64,000 nucleotides of DNA from Inquilinus limosus (lineage in GTDB: Bacteria > Pseudomonadota > Alphaproteobacteria > DSM-16000 > Inquilinaceae): assembly GCF_002195995.1 (NCBI RefSeq), contig NZ_NHON01000004.1, forward strand, positions 91,324-155,323, given 5' to 3'. The translations under genes and the position numbers were made by a program. Positions 8,469 to 17,180 of this stretch are shown one piece after another (the first letter of the stretch is position 1; each line of letters begins with the position of its first letter). Under the pieces are notes generated by a model. It was not told the origin of the DNA and ran no database searches. It was given only the letters and a program-made list of their open reading frames with translations.

Positions 8469-9389
8469 ATGCAAACCCTCCGCGGCAGCCTGCCCTCGCT
8501 CAACGCCCTGGCGGTGTTCGAGGCGTCGGCGCGGCGGCTCAGCTTCTCACGGGCGGCGGAGGACCTGGCGATCACCCAGTCGGCGGTCAGCCACGGCATC
8601 CGCCAGCTCGAGGCCTCGCTCGGGCTCGACCTGTTCATCCGCCACCACCGCAGGCTGGAGCTGTCGCCTGAGGGCGAGCGGCTCTACGCCGCCGTCGCCA
8701 CCAGCCTGTCCGCCATCGCCCAGGCCGTGGACGACATCACCGGCCGGTCGGCGGCGCAGCGCGAGATCGTGATCGGGGTCTCGACCTCGATGGCCGCGCA
8801 CTGGCTGCTGCCGCGCTTCGCATCGTTCCGTGCCGCCTTTCCGGCCATCCCGCTGCGGATCCAGACGGTGGAGCGCGACGCCGACCCCGGCGAGGACGGC
8901 ATCGACGTGGTGATCCGGCTGGGCGACGGCAAATGGCCGGACCACGACACCATCCCGCTGTGGGAGGAGCATGTGCACGCCGTGGCCAGCCCGGCCTATC
9001 TGGCGGCCTATGGCCCGCTGAACGACGCCGCCGATCTGAGCCGCTGCCAGCTGATCCATTACGAGGACGCGCTGCGCCGCCGCGCGACCTGGGGCGAGTG
9101 GTTCGCCGCGCTGGGCCTGCCGGCGCCGGGGCCGGCGCGGTCGCTGCGCGTCACTGACCATACGGTAGCGCTGCAGGCGGCGATGGACGGGCAGGGGGTG
9201 ACGCTGGGCTGGCGGCCGATCATCGACGACCTGATCCGTGCCGGCCGGCTGGCCGACGCCTTCTCCCGGCATCTCGACACCGGGCGCCGCTTCTACATCG
9301 TCACCATCCGCGGGGCGACCTTGCGCCGGCCGCTGTCGCTGTTCTGCGACTGGTTGGCCGGGCAGGCGGCGGCGGTGAAGGGCTGGTGA
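8469..9389 (+). CDS. LysR-family regulator, GcvA-like
   Basis: 306 residues. An N-terminal winged helix-turn-helix (LSFSRAAEDLAITQSAVSHGIRQLE, about 24-50) is followed by a periplasmic-binding-protein-like effector domain (REIVIGVSTSMAAHWLLPRF, then GIDVVIRLGDG). The form 'PSLNALAVFEASARRLSFSRAAEDL' is typical of the GcvA subgroup. The gene diverges from the demethylase gene across a 92-base gap, the classic LysR arrangement, so I infer control of that gene and probably of itself. Confidence 0.92.
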   Translation: MQTLRGSLPSLNALAVFEASARRLSFSRAAEDLAITQSAVSHGIRQLEASLGLDLFIRHHRRLELSPEGERLYAAVATSLSAIAQAVDDITGRSAAQREIVIGVSTSMAAHWLLPRFASFRAAFPAIPLRIQTVERDADPGEDGIDVVIRLGDGKWPDHDTIPLWEEHVHAVASPAYLAAYGPLNDAADLSRCQLIHYEDALRRRATWGEWFAALGLPAPGPARSLRVTDHTVALQAAMDGQGVTLGWRPIIDDLIRAGRLADAFSRHLDTGRRFYIVTIRGATLRRPLSLFCDWLAGQAAAVKGW

Positions 9390-9407
9390 CGCGGGTATGG
9401 CCCTTCG

Positions 9408-9791
9408 CTACTTCGGGCCAGCTTTTCCCTCGTCCCACCCGAGGCTCAACCGCTCGGCAATGCCCGCCAAGCGCTTGTCGCGCGTCCACAGGGCCGACCC
9501 GGCGGTCAGCCGTGTCGCTGCCAGCAGATGGACATCGACATAGCCGATCCCCAACCCCGCCAGGGCGTTCCGCTCGATGAACAGCAGCACCTCGGCGTCC
9601 GTGGCGATGCTGGCCTGCGGCAGGTTCTGCAGCGCCGGGATGATGGTCTTGCGCTGCCGCAGGTGGCCCAGAGCCAATTCGCCGATGACGAAGGGGTGCG
9701 ACAGCACCCGGCCGGAGTCGAGCAAGGCCGCGACCCCCTCGTCGCCGGCCCGCAGGTGATCGACCCATACCGACGTATCGAGGAGGATCAT
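9408..9791 (-). CDS. vapC: VapC toxin, PIN-domain ribonuclease
   Basis: 127 residues with a complete PIN active site: Asp5 (MILLDTSVWVDHL), Glu38 (FVIGELALG), Asp86 (IGYVDVHLLAA) and Asp105 (LWTRDKRL). VapC enzymes cut tRNA or other RNA when freed from VapB. The start overlaps the last 4 bases of the antitoxin gene, so the two are co-translated. The stop lies 18 bases from the convergent LysR gene; a hairpin at 9398-9420 (TGGCCC/GGGCCA followed by CTTTT) between the two stops may terminate the LysR transcript. Confidence 0.92.
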   Translation of the reverse strand: MILLDTSVWVDHLRAGDEGVAALLDSGRVLSHPFVIGELALGHLRQRKTIIPALQNLPQASIATDAEVLLFIERNALAGLGIGYVDVHLLAATRLTAGSALWTRDKRLAGIAERLSLGWDEGKAGPK

Positions 9792-9985
9792 GCAGGGCCG
9801 GTTCGCCGGCGCGGCGCGGCTTCGAGGCCAGGCTCGCTTCCGCCAAGGCGCGCGAGGCGACGCGCGCTCTCCCGTTCGATCAGGGCCTTCAGCGCCTCGC
9901 GGACCAGCGCGGATTTTTCCTTGAGGCCGGTGAAGGCCTGGGCCTTCGCCACAAGCTCGTCATCAAGGGCAATCGTCGTTCGCAT
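9788..9985 (-). CDS. vapB: VapB antitoxin (ribbon-helix-helix, DUF2191-like)
   Basis: 65 residues. MRTTIALDDELVAKAQAFTG is the typical N-terminal RHH strand and helix, followed by KSALVREALKALIERESARRL. The Pro/Arg-rich tail should bind the toxin. It neutralises VapC and represses its own promoter as part of the VapBC complex. It is first in a two-gene operon with a 4-base ATGA-type overlap. Confidence 0.9.
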   Translation of the reverse strand: MRTTIALDDELVAKAQAFTGLKEKSALVREALKALIERESARRLARLGGSEPGLEAAPRRRTGPA

Positions 9986-10073
9986 CGTGTCATCCTGGAT
10001 CGGAGAGGCACGACAATAGCATCATTTGATGCGCGATTCAGCACCACCATGGGGAGCGGGCTGCGACCTCGCC

Positions 10074-11441
10074 TCACGCTCCGAAATGCAGCACCACCGA
10101 GAAGCCGTCGTCCGGGTCCTGGCGGAACTCGACGCGGCCGCAATGGGCCTTCATCACCTCGGCGGCGATGGCCAGGCCCAGGCCGGTGCCGGAGTCCGAG
10201 CCGGAATGGAACGGCTCCAGCGCCCGCGCCCGGTCGGCTTCCGCGATGCCCGGCCCGTCGTCATTGACCTCGATCCAGGCACCGTCCGGGTCATGTCCGA
10301 CGCGGACCGACAGCCGGGTCTCGGCGCCATGCGCCAGGGCGTTGTGGATGATGTTGGACAGCGCCTCGCGCAGGCTGACCGCGTCGCCCTCGACCATCAC
10401 CGGCTCCTCCGGCGCCTCGAAGGCGATACGGACGTCGCGGTCGAAGGACAGCGGCACCGATGCCGCCAGCACGGTCCGTGCCAGCTCCACCAGGTCGATT
10501 GGGGCGAGGGCGCCGATCTCGCCGCGATGGATCACCATGGCGTGGTTCAGCAGCTGGTTGGTCAGCCGCCCCAGCTCCGCCGTGCGCTGCCGCACCCGCT
10601 CCATCTGCTGCTCGCGCCGCGCGGCCGATCCCTCATGGCCCAGCAGCTCGACCTGGGCGTCCAGCGCGGCCAGCGGGGTGCGGATCTGGTGCGCGGTGTC
10701 GGCGATGAAGCGCTGCATCAGGCCGATGCGGCCGGCCAGCCGCCCCATGAACAGGTTGATCGACGACACCAGCGTGCGGATCTCGGTCGGCGTGGCGACG
10801 TCGAGCGGCTTCAGATCGTCCGGCGCCCGGTCGGCCAGCGCGCGCTCGATCCGGATCAGCGGCGCCAGCGCCCAGCGCACCGCCACCGCGCCGGCCACCA
10901 TCGTCAGCACGCCCATGGCCAGGACGATCAGCACCGCCTGGCGGGTCAGGGACCGGGCCAGGGCATCGCGCGCCCGGGTGGTCTGGGCCAGCACCACCGT
11001 GGCCCAGCCGCCATCGGTCTCGTCCATCTTGCGGCCCAGCACGGCGACGCGCACGGGCTCGCCCTGGAAGAGGCCATCCTCGACCACCACGCCGTGCCGG
11101 GCCTGCAGCGCCGCGGCGGGGTCGAGGGCGAGGTCCGGATACCCGGCCACCACCACGCCGCGCGGGTCGACCACCTTGTAGTAGACGAGGTCGTAGGCGG
11201 AGAGGGAGGCGAAGGCCGCCACCGGCGGGTCCAGCGCCACCACCCCGCCCTGCATGAACACGTTCTCCGCCACCTGCACCGCGCCGCCGACCAGCAGGCG
11301 GTCATAGGCCTCGCCCGCCGCCAGCCGGGCGTAATGCGCCGCGGCGGCGATCACCCCGGCGGTGCCGAGGCACACCACCACCGCGATGAAGGCGAGGATG
11401 CGGACATAGAGCGAGCCGCGGATCCGGTCAGCCGACGACAA
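10074..11441 (-). CDS. Sensor histidine kinase, TctE-like
   Basis: 455 residues. One membrane helix near 12-38, an extracytoplasmic sensor of about 130 residues (2CSK_N type), a second helix near 168-190, HAMP-like linker, H-box FIADTAHQIRTPLAAL with His251 as phosphate acceptor, and an ATPase domain with N (NIIHNALAHG), G1 (NDDGPGI) and G2 (GTGLGLAI) boxes. The start is an unusual TTG overlapping the regulator gene by 14 bases, which suggests coupled translation; no better start is present. TctE relatives sense tricarboxylates or other organic acids. The ligand here is unknown. Confidence 0.9.
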   Translation of the reverse strand: MSSADRIRGSLYVRILAFIAVVVCLGTAGVIAAAAHYARLAAGEAYDRLLVGGAVQVAENVFMQGGVVALDPPVAAFASLSAYDLVYYKVVDPRGVVVAGYPDLALDPAAALQARHGVVVEDGLFQGEPVRVAVLGRKMDETDGGWATVVLAQTTRARDALARSLTRQAVLIVLAMGVLTMVAGAVAVRWALAPLIRIERALADRAPDDLKPLDVATPTEIRTLVSSINLFMGRLAGRIGLMQRFIADTAHQIRTPLAALDAQVELLGHEGSAARREQQMERVRQRTAELGRLTNQLLNHAMVIHRGEIGALAPIDLVELARTVLAASVPLSFDRDVRIAFEAPEEPVMVEGDAVSLREALSNIIHNALAHGAETRLSVRVGHDPDGAWIEVNDDGPGIAEADRARALEPFHSGSDSGTGLGLAIAAEVMKAHCGRVEFRQDPDDGFSVVLHFGA

Positions 11442-12093
11442 GCTGGTACCCGAGGCCGCGCAGGGTGCGGATCTCGACCGAGGATCCCGCCAGCTTGCGG
11501 CGGATCCGGGTCACGTATTGCTCCACCGCGTTCGGGCTCGGCTCCTGGTCGAAGCTGTAGATCTGGTCCAAGAGGTCGTCTTTGGAAAAGATGCGGCCAG
11601 GCCGCGTCGCCAGGATCTCCAGCACCGTCAGCTCGCGCCGGGTCAGGTCCAGCGGCCGGCCCTGCACGGCGGCGAGGCGCGCCGCCCGGTCGATGGTGAC
11701 GTCGCCGCAGGTCAGCACGTTGCTGCTGTCGCCGGTGCGGCGGCGCAGCAGGGCCCGGGCCCGCGCCTCCAGCTCGCGGTAGTCGAAGGGCTTGACCAGA
11801 TAGTCATCGGCACCGAGGTCGAGCGCCCCGACCCGGTCCTCGACGCCCGACCGCGCGGTCAGCACCAGCACCGGGGTCGACCGGCGGCGCGACCGCAGTT
11901 CCTTCAGCAAGGCGATGCCGTCGCGGCCCGGCAGCATGATGTCGAGCACCAGCAGGTCGTAATCCTGCACCCCGAGCATGTCCGCCGCGGCGTCGCCGTC
12001 GCGCTCCCAATCGACCGCATGGCCCATGCGTGCGAGCCGGGCGACGATCGCCTCGCCGATATCGGCCGTGTCCTCGACCACCAGGATGCGCAC
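11428..12093 (-). CDS. OmpR-family response regulator, TctD-like
   Basis: 221 residues. The receiver domain has the acidic pair VVEDTAD, phosphoacceptor Asp51 in LLVLDIMLPGRDG, and the Lys of DYLVKPFDY. The C-terminal winged helix (LTRRELTVLEILATRPGRIFSKDDLLD through YVTRIRRKL) binds DNA. It starts with GTG at 12093 behind AGGGAGAG. It is co-expressed with the overlapping kinase gene. The pair diverges from the ABC importer genes that begin 102 bases away; TctDE-type systems commonly control an adjacent uptake system, so regulation of that importer is a reasonable inference. Confidence 0.93.
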   Translation of the reverse strand: MRILVVEDTADIGEAIVARLARMGHAVDWERDGDAAADMLGVQDYDLLVLDIMLPGRDGIALLKELRSRRRSTPVLVLTARSGVEDRVGALDLGADDYLVKPFDYRELEARARALLRRRTGDSSNVLTCGDVTIDRAARLAAVQGRPLDLTRRELTVLEILATRPGRIFSKDDLLDQIYSFDQEPSPNAVEQYVTRIRRKLAGSSVEIRTLRGLGYQLVVG

Positions 12094-12194
12094 GGGCTCT
12101 CCCTGTTCCGGTTCCGAGTCAGGCTGGCGTCAGCTTGATGCGGAACACTCCCTGCAACGGCCCGCCGAAGCGGAGCCGCCGCCAGGGAGGATAT

Positions 12195-12968
12195 ATGGCC
12201 ATCGTGCACTCACCGCCAGCAGACGCGTTGCTCTCCGTCCGCCAGGTCACGCTGCAGTACAAGACCGACCAGGCGGTGGTCACCGCCACCCATCGGGTCG
12301 ATTTCGACGTCCACCCCGCCGACCGCTTCATCCTGCTCGGGCCGTCCGGCTGCGGGAAGTCGACGCTGCTGAAGGCGATCGGCGGCTACATCGCGCCGAC
12401 CGAGGGCGAGATCCGGCTGAAGGGCCGCGCCATCTCCGAGCCGGGGCCGGACCGGATGATGGTGTTCCAGGAGTTCGACCAGCTGCTGCCGTGGAAGACG
12501 GTGCGCGAGAACGTCGCCTTCGCCCTGATCGCCAGCCGCCGCCTGGGCCCGGCCGAGGCGCGCGACCGCGCCGGCCACTACATCGAGAAGGTCGGCCTGG
12601 CGAAGTTCGCCGACAGCTACCCGCACATGCTGTCGGGCGGCATGAAGCAGCGCGTCGCCATCGCCCGCGGCATGGCGATGGAGCCGGATGTGCTGCTGAT
12701 GGACGAGCCCTTCGCGGCGCTCGACGCCCTGACCCGCCGGCGGATGCAGGACGAGCTGTTGCAGCTGTGGGAGGACACCCGCTTCACCGTGCTGTTCGTC
12801 ACCCATTCGATCGAGGAGGCGATCCGCATCGGCAACCGCATCCTGCTGCTGTCGCCGCATCCGGGCCAGGTGAAGGCCGAGCTGAACAGCATCGGCCGCG
12901 AGGATTGGGGCACCGCCGCCCAGGGCGCGCTGGAGGCGCGCATCAACGACATGCTGTTCGTCCATTGA
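12195..12968 (+). CDS. ABC transporter ATP-binding protein, NitT/TauT type
   Basis: 257 residues; the ATG at 12195 follows GGGAGG. Walker A is GPSGCGKSTLL, the Q-loop MVFQEFDQLLPW, the signature LSGGMKQRVAIARG, Walker B VLLMDEPFAALD and the H-loop FVTHSIEEA. This is the SsuB/TauB-like branch that powers uptake of nitrate, sulfonates, taurine or thiamine precursors. It is first of three tightly spaced genes (ATPase, permease, binding protein). Confidence 0.93.
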   Translation: MAIVHSPPADALLSVRQVTLQYKTDQAVVTATHRVDFDVHPADRFILLGPSGCGKSTLLKAIGGYIAPTEGEIRLKGRAISEPGPDRMMVFQEFDQLLPWKTVRENVAFALIASRRLGPAEARDRAGHYIEKVGLAKFADSYPHMLSGGMKQRVAIARGMAMEPDVLLMDEPFAALDALTRRRMQDELLQLWEDTRFTVLFVTHSIEEAIRIGNRILLLSPHPGQVKAELNSIGREDWGTAAQGALEARINDMLFVH

Positions 12969-12979
12969 GGGCCGCCGCC

Positions 12980-13849
12980 ATGACCGACACCACGCTGGAG
13001 CTTCGTCCTGAGATCCTGCGCGACACGCCGAAAACCGACATCCCGCCGGTCGAGAAGGCGATCTCCCCGGTCGAGCGGATCTACCGGCTGGGCTTCGTGC
13101 GCAAGGCGCTGATCCTGCTGGTCCTGGCCCTGATCTGGGAAGGCTATGGCCGCTGGCTCGGCAACCCGCTGCTGTTCCCGTCCTTCAGCGAGACGCTGGA
13201 CGCCTTCCTGGGCAACATCGCCAGCGGCGTGCTGCCGGCCCGGGCACTGGCGTCGCTGCAGACGCTGGTGATCGGCTACGCCATCGGCATCGCTTTGGCC
13301 GCGCTGCTGACCACGGTCGCCATCGGCTCGCACATCGGCGCGGATCTGCTGGAGACCCTGACCTCGATGTTCAACCCGCTGCCGGCGATCGCGCTCTTGC
13401 CGCTGGCGCTGATCTGGTTCGGGCTGGGGCAGGGCAGCGTGATCTTCGTGCTGGTCCATTCGGTCTTGTGGGCGATCGCGCTGAACACCCATTCCGGCTT
13501 CCGCGCCGTGTCCAACACGCTGCGCATGGTCGGGCTGAATTACGGGCTGCGGCGGCTGTCGCTGGTGCGGCACATCCTGATCCCGGCGGCGTTCCCGTCG
13601 ATCCTGACCGGGCTGAAGGTCGGCTGGGCCTTCGCCTGGCGCACGCTGATCGCGGCCGAGCTGGTGTTCGGCGTCTCTTCCGGCTCCGGCGGCCTCGGCT
13701 GGTTCATCTACGAGAACCGCAACCAGCTCGAGACGGCGAACGTCTTCGCCGGCCTGTTCACCGTCATCCTCATCGGCCTGTTCGTCGAGAACGTGGTCTT
13801 CGCCACGGTCGAGAAGAAGACGATCCGCCGCTGGGGGATGCAGCACTGA
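12980..13849 (+). CDS. ABC transporter permease, SsuC/TauC-like
   Basis: 289 residues with about six membrane helices. The coupling loop is NYGLRRLSLVRHILIPAAFPSILTGLKVGWAFAW, the BPD_transp_1 EAA-type motif. The first 45 residues are cytoplasmic and charged. It starts 11 bases after the ATPase gene. With its neighbours it forms the inner-membrane channel of a NitT/TauT-class importer. Confidence 0.93.
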   Translation: MTDTTLELRPEILRDTPKTDIPPVEKAISPVERIYRLGFVRKALILLVLALIWEGYGRWLGNPLLFPSFSETLDAFLGNIASGVLPARALASLQTLVIGYAIGIALAALLTTVAIGSHIGADLLETLTSMFNPLPAIALLPLALIWFGLGQGSVIFVLVHSVLWAIALNTHSGFRAVSNTLRMVGLNYGLRRLSLVRHILIPAAFPSILTGLKVGWAFAWRTLIAAELVFGVSSGSGGLGWFIYENRNQLETANVFAGLFTVILIGLFVENVVFATVEKKTIRRWGMQH

Positions 13850-13901
13850 CGATTTGTGCAACAACGGGCCGGATCGGCCGGCCCGAAACTGGGAGGATAC
13901 C

Positions 13902-14918
13902 ATGCGCGTGATGAACAGACTGGCCGCGGCGGCCGTCGCGGCGGCGATCGGGCTCGGCCTCGCCGGTGCCGCGCGGGCGGAGGTCAGCGAGATCCGGGTC
14001 TCCAAGGGCTACGGCATCCTGTACCTGCCGCTGATCGTGATGCAGGACCAGAAGCTGTTCGAGAAGCAGGCCAAGGCCGCCGGCCTCGGCGACGTCGCGG
14101 TGAAATGGGTGATGCTCGACGGCGGCAACGTCATCAACGACGCGATGATGGCCGGCACACTCGATTTCGCCGGCACCGGCGCGCCGGGCTTCATCACCCT
14201 CTGGGCCAAGGCCAAGGGCATCCCGAATGTCGAGGTCACCGGCATCAGCGGGCTCAGCGCCACCTCGCTCTGGCTCAACAGCAACAAGCCGGAGCTGAAG
14301 TCGCTGGCCGATTTCGGGCCGGCGGACAAGATCGCCCTGCCGGGCATCAAGACCTCGCTGTCGGCCGTGGTGCTGCAGATGATGGCGGCCAAGCAGTTCG
14401 GCCGCGAGAACTTCGCCCAGCTGGACCCGATGACGGTCAGCCTGCCGCATCCGGACGCGCTGGCGGCGCTGACCTCGGGCCAGACCGAGGTGAAGGCGCA
14501 TTTCACCTCGCCGCCCTTCTCCTATCTCGAGGTCAAGAACCCCAACATCCACCGCGTCGCCAGCTCGGTCGACGTCATCGGCAACATCACGCTGGACGTG
14601 GTCTTCGCCCCGAAGCGCTTCGTCGACGCCAACCCGAAGACGGCGGAGGCGTTCCTGGCCGCGCTCGACGAGGCCAACGCCTTCATCGCCGCGCACAAGC
14701 CGGAGGCGGCGGAGATCTTCTCCCGCAGCTCGGCGGTGAAGATCTCGCCGGAGGAGGTGCTGGAGATCCTGAACGATCCCGACACGCAGTTCTCCACCAC
14801 CCCGACCAAGGTGATGGACTTTGCCGACTTCATGCATCTGGCCGGCACCATCAAGGTGAAGCCGGAGAGCTGGACCGAGCTGTTCATCCCGCAGCTGGCG
14901 AGCCGGGCGGGGAGCTGA
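13902..14918 (+). CDS. ABC transporter substrate-binding protein, NitT/TauT family
   Basis: 338 residues from the ATG at 13902 (GGGAGG at 13891). A Sec signal peptide (MNRLAAAAVAAAIGLGLAGA, cut after ARA) leads to a two-lobed periplasmic receptor: IRVSKGYGILYLPLIVMQDQ, GTLDFAGTGAPGFITLWAKAKG, VASSVDVIGNITLDVVF. It resembles the SsuA/NMT1 family; the ligand (sulfonate, aromatic acid, pyrimidine or another compound) cannot be told. The palindromic repeat at 14952 lies just after its stop. Confidence 0.92.
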   Translation: MRVMNRLAAAAVAAAIGLGLAGAARAEVSEIRVSKGYGILYLPLIVMQDQKLFEKQAKAAGLGDVAVKWVMLDGGNVINDAMMAGTLDFAGTGAPGFITLWAKAKGIPNVEVTGISGLSATSLWLNSNKPELKSLADFGPADKIALPGIKTSLSAVVLQMMAAKQFGRENFAQLDPMTVSLPHPDALAALTSGQTEVKAHFTSPPFSYLEVKNPNIHRVASSVDVIGNITLDVVFAPKRFVDANPKTAEAFLAALDEANAFIAAHKPEAAEIFSRSSAVKISPEEVLEILNDPDTQFSTTPTKVMDFADFMHLAGTIKVKPESWTELFIPQLASRAGS

Positions 14919-14951
14919 GGGCGAGGGGGATTTCTCCGCTTGAGGTCCCTT

Positions 14952-15040
14952 CATCGTCATTGCGAGCGCAGCGAAGCAATCCAGGGCGGTTTGGCGTGGC
15001 CCCTGGATTGCTTCGTCGGCTTCGCCTCCTCGCAATGATG
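14952..15040. repeat. Interspersed palindromic repeat, copy 2
   Basis: CATCGTCATTGCGAGCGCAG faces CTCCTCGCAATGATG at the far end; the core again has AAGCAATCCAGGGC and CCCTGGATTGCTTCG. Same family as 1926-2011 and 37535-37616. It could fold as a long stem in the transcript between the binding-protein gene and the repair genes. Confidence 0.85.
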
Positions 15041-15116
15041 GCGAGGGGAGCGTGTCTCCTTTGACCATGTCCGAAAACCGCGAGCGCGATCGCGCGGGAC
15101 GTGCCAAGGTCGGGGC

Positions 15117-16628
15117 ATGGAACCGCTCGACCCCGAAGCCTGCTACCGCGCCCTGGTGACCCGCGACCCGCGGTTCGACGGGCGAATCTTCGTCGGCGTC
15201 ACCTCCACCGGCATCTATTGCCGCCCGGTCTGCCCGGCCCGCACGGCGAAGGCGGAGAACTGCCGGTTCTTCGCCTCCGCCGCCGCGGCGCAGGAGGCCG
15301 GGTTCCGGCCCTGCCTGCGCTGCCGGCCGGAGACGGCGCCCGACCTCGCCTCCTGGCGCGGCACCTCCAACACCGTGTCACGCGCCCTGGCGCTGATCGC
15401 CGATGGCGGCCTGGACGGCGAGGCGGGGGTGGAGGCGCTGGCCGACCGGCTGGGCGTCGGCGGCCGCCAACTGCGCCGACTGTTCAAGCAGCATCTCGGC
15501 GCCACGCCGGTCGCCGTGGCCCAGACCCGGCGCGTGCTGTTCGCCAAGCAGATGATCCAGGAGACGCGGATGCCGATGGCCGAGGTGGCGATGGCCGCCG
15601 GCTTCGGCAGCGTCCGCCGCTTCAACGAGACCTTCCAGGGCCTGTTCCGCCGCCCGCCCAGCGCGCTGCGCCGTCGGGCCTGGGCCGGGCTGCCGGTCGA
15701 TTCGGTGGCCGCGACCGGGGTGACGCTGCGGCTGCGCTATCGCCCGCCCTATGACTGGCCGGCGATGCTGGCCTATCTGCGCGCCCGCGCCATCGACGGG
15801 GTGGAGCAGGTCGAGGGCGAGGTCTACCGCCGCAGCGTCGCCGAGGGCGACGATCTCGGCACCGTCGAGATCCGGCACGAGCCGGCGCGCAGCAACCTGG
15901 CGGTGCTGGTGCGCTTCCCCTCGGTGCGGGCGCTGCCGGGCATCCTGGCCCGGGTCCGCCGCGTCTTCGATGTCGGCGCCGATATCGAGGCGATCGACGC
16001 CCATCTGTCGCAGGACCCGTTCCTGGCGCCGCTGGTGGCGCGGCGGCCGGGCTTGCGCGCCCCCGGCGGCTGGGACGGGTTCGAGCTGGCGGTGCGCGCC
16101 GTGCTGGGCCAGCAGGTCACCGTGGTCGCGGCGCGCCAGCTGGCCGGCCGGCTGGTGGCGATCTGCGGCGCCGAGGTGCCGGAGGCGGGCCGGCTGACCC
16201 CGGCGCTGTCGCGCACCTTCCCGTCGCCGCGGCGCGTGGCCGCCGCCGATCTCGGCGCGCTGGGCATGCCGGGATCGCGCCGGGCGACCTTGACCGCGCT
16301 GGCTGAGGCCGCGATCGCCGACCCGCACCTGTTCCGCCCCTTCGGCACAGTGGAGGAGGCGATCGTCCGGCTGCGGCAGATCCGCGGCATCGGCGACTGG
16401 ACGGCGCAGTACATCGCGCTGCGCGCCTTGCGCGAGCCCGACGCCTTCCCGGCCAGCGACATCGGCCTGCTGCGCGGCGCCGCCGACGGCGCCGGGGTGC
16501 GGCCGACCCCGGCCGACCTGCTGCTGCGCGCCGAACCCTGGCGGCCCTGGCGCGCCTATGCCGCCCAGCATCTCTGGGCCGCCGATGCCGGGCCGGTGGC
16601 CAAGGCGGCGGGAGCCACCTATGGCTGA
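15117..16628 (+). CDS. alkA: Ada-like / AlkA fusion: methyl sensor, AraC HTH and 3-methyladenine DNA glycosylase
   Basis: 503 residues in three domains. Residues 1-80: Ada zinc domain with Cys35, Cys39, Cys66 and Cys69 (YCRPVCPAR, RPCLRCRPE), which takes methyl groups from DNA phosphotriesters. Residues 90-190: AraC-type double helix-turn-helix. Residues about 195-495: AlkA glycosylase with the helix-hairpin-helix RQIRGIGDWTAQYIALRAL and catalytic Asp in PASDIGL. It removes alkylated bases and probably senses damage to activate its own operon. It overlaps the next gene, ogt, by 8 bases. The two functions are commonly fused in high-GC bacteria. Confidence 0.94.
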   Translation: MEPLDPEACYRALVTRDPRFDGRIFVGVTSTGIYCRPVCPARTAKAENCRFFASAAAAQEAGFRPCLRCRPETAPDLASWRGTSNTVSRALALIADGGLDGEAGVEALADRLGVGGRQLRRLFKQHLGATPVAVAQTRRVLFAKQMIQETRMPMAEVAMAAGFGSVRRFNETFQGLFRRPPSALRRRAWAGLPVDSVAATGVTLRLRYRPPYDWPAMLAYLRARAIDGVEQVEGEVYRRSVAEGDDLGTVEIRHEPARSNLAVLVRFPSVRALPGILARVRRVFDVGADIEAIDAHLSQDPFLAPLVARRPGLRAPGGWDGFELAVRAVLGQQVTVVAARQLAGRLVAICGAEVPEAGRLTPALSRTFPSPRRVAAADLGALGMPGSRRATLTALAEAAIADPHLFRPFGTVEEAIVRLRQIRGIGDWTAQYIALRALREPDAFPASDIGLLRGAADGAGVRPTPADLLLRAEPWRPWRAYAAQHLWAADAGPVAKAAGATYG

Positions 16629-17154
16629 GGCGCTGGTCTTCGACCGCCTGCCGAGCCCGCTGGGCGAGCTGCTGATCGTTGCCGACGAATCCGGAAGGCT
16701 GCGCGCCATCGACTGGTGCGACGAGGAGCGGCTGCGCGCCCGCCTGGCCCGCAGCCTGGGCGGGGCCGAGTTCGCCCTGGCGCCACAGCGCGACCCGGCC
16801 GGGCTGACCGAGGCTTTGAGGGCGTATTTCGCCGGCGACCTCGCGGTGATCGACACGCTGCCGGTGGAGGCCGCCGGCACGCCGTTCCAGCGATCCGTGT
16901 GGGCGGCGCTGCGCGGCATCGCCTGCGGCACCACCGTGTCCTATGGCGAGATCGCGCGGCGGATCGGCCAGCCCGGCGCGATGCGCGCCGTCGGCCTCGC
17001 CAACAACTCCAACCCGATTCCGATCGTGGTGCCCTGCCACCGCGTGATCGGCGCCGACGGCGCGCTGGTCGGCTTCGGCGGCGGCCTCGATCGCAAGCGC
17101 TGGCTGCTGGACCATGAAGGCGCCGGCAGCAAGCAGCTGTCTCTGGCCATCTGA
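16621..17154 (+). CDS. ogt: Methylated-DNA--protein-cysteine methyltransferase
   Basis: 177 residues. The C-terminal domain has the suicide acceptor motif IVVPCHRVIG, the arginine-finger region GTTVSYGEIARRIGQPGAMRAVG and the asparagine hinge ANNSNP. It transfers the O6-methyl group of guanine to its own Cys. The ATG at 16621 lies inside the end of the Ada-AlkA gene, implying translational coupling and a joint adaptive response to alkylation. Confidence 0.94.
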   Translation: MAEALVFDRLPSPLGELLIVADESGRLRAIDWCDEERLRARLARSLGGAEFALAPQRDPAGLTEALRAYFAGDLAVIDTLPVEAAGTPFQRSVWAALRGIACGTTVSYGEIARRIGQPGAMRAVGLANNSNPIPIVVPCHRVIGADGALVGFGGGLDRKRWLLDHEGAGSKQLSLAI

Positions 17155-17180
17155 AACAAAACCCCGGGAGTGAACCGCTC

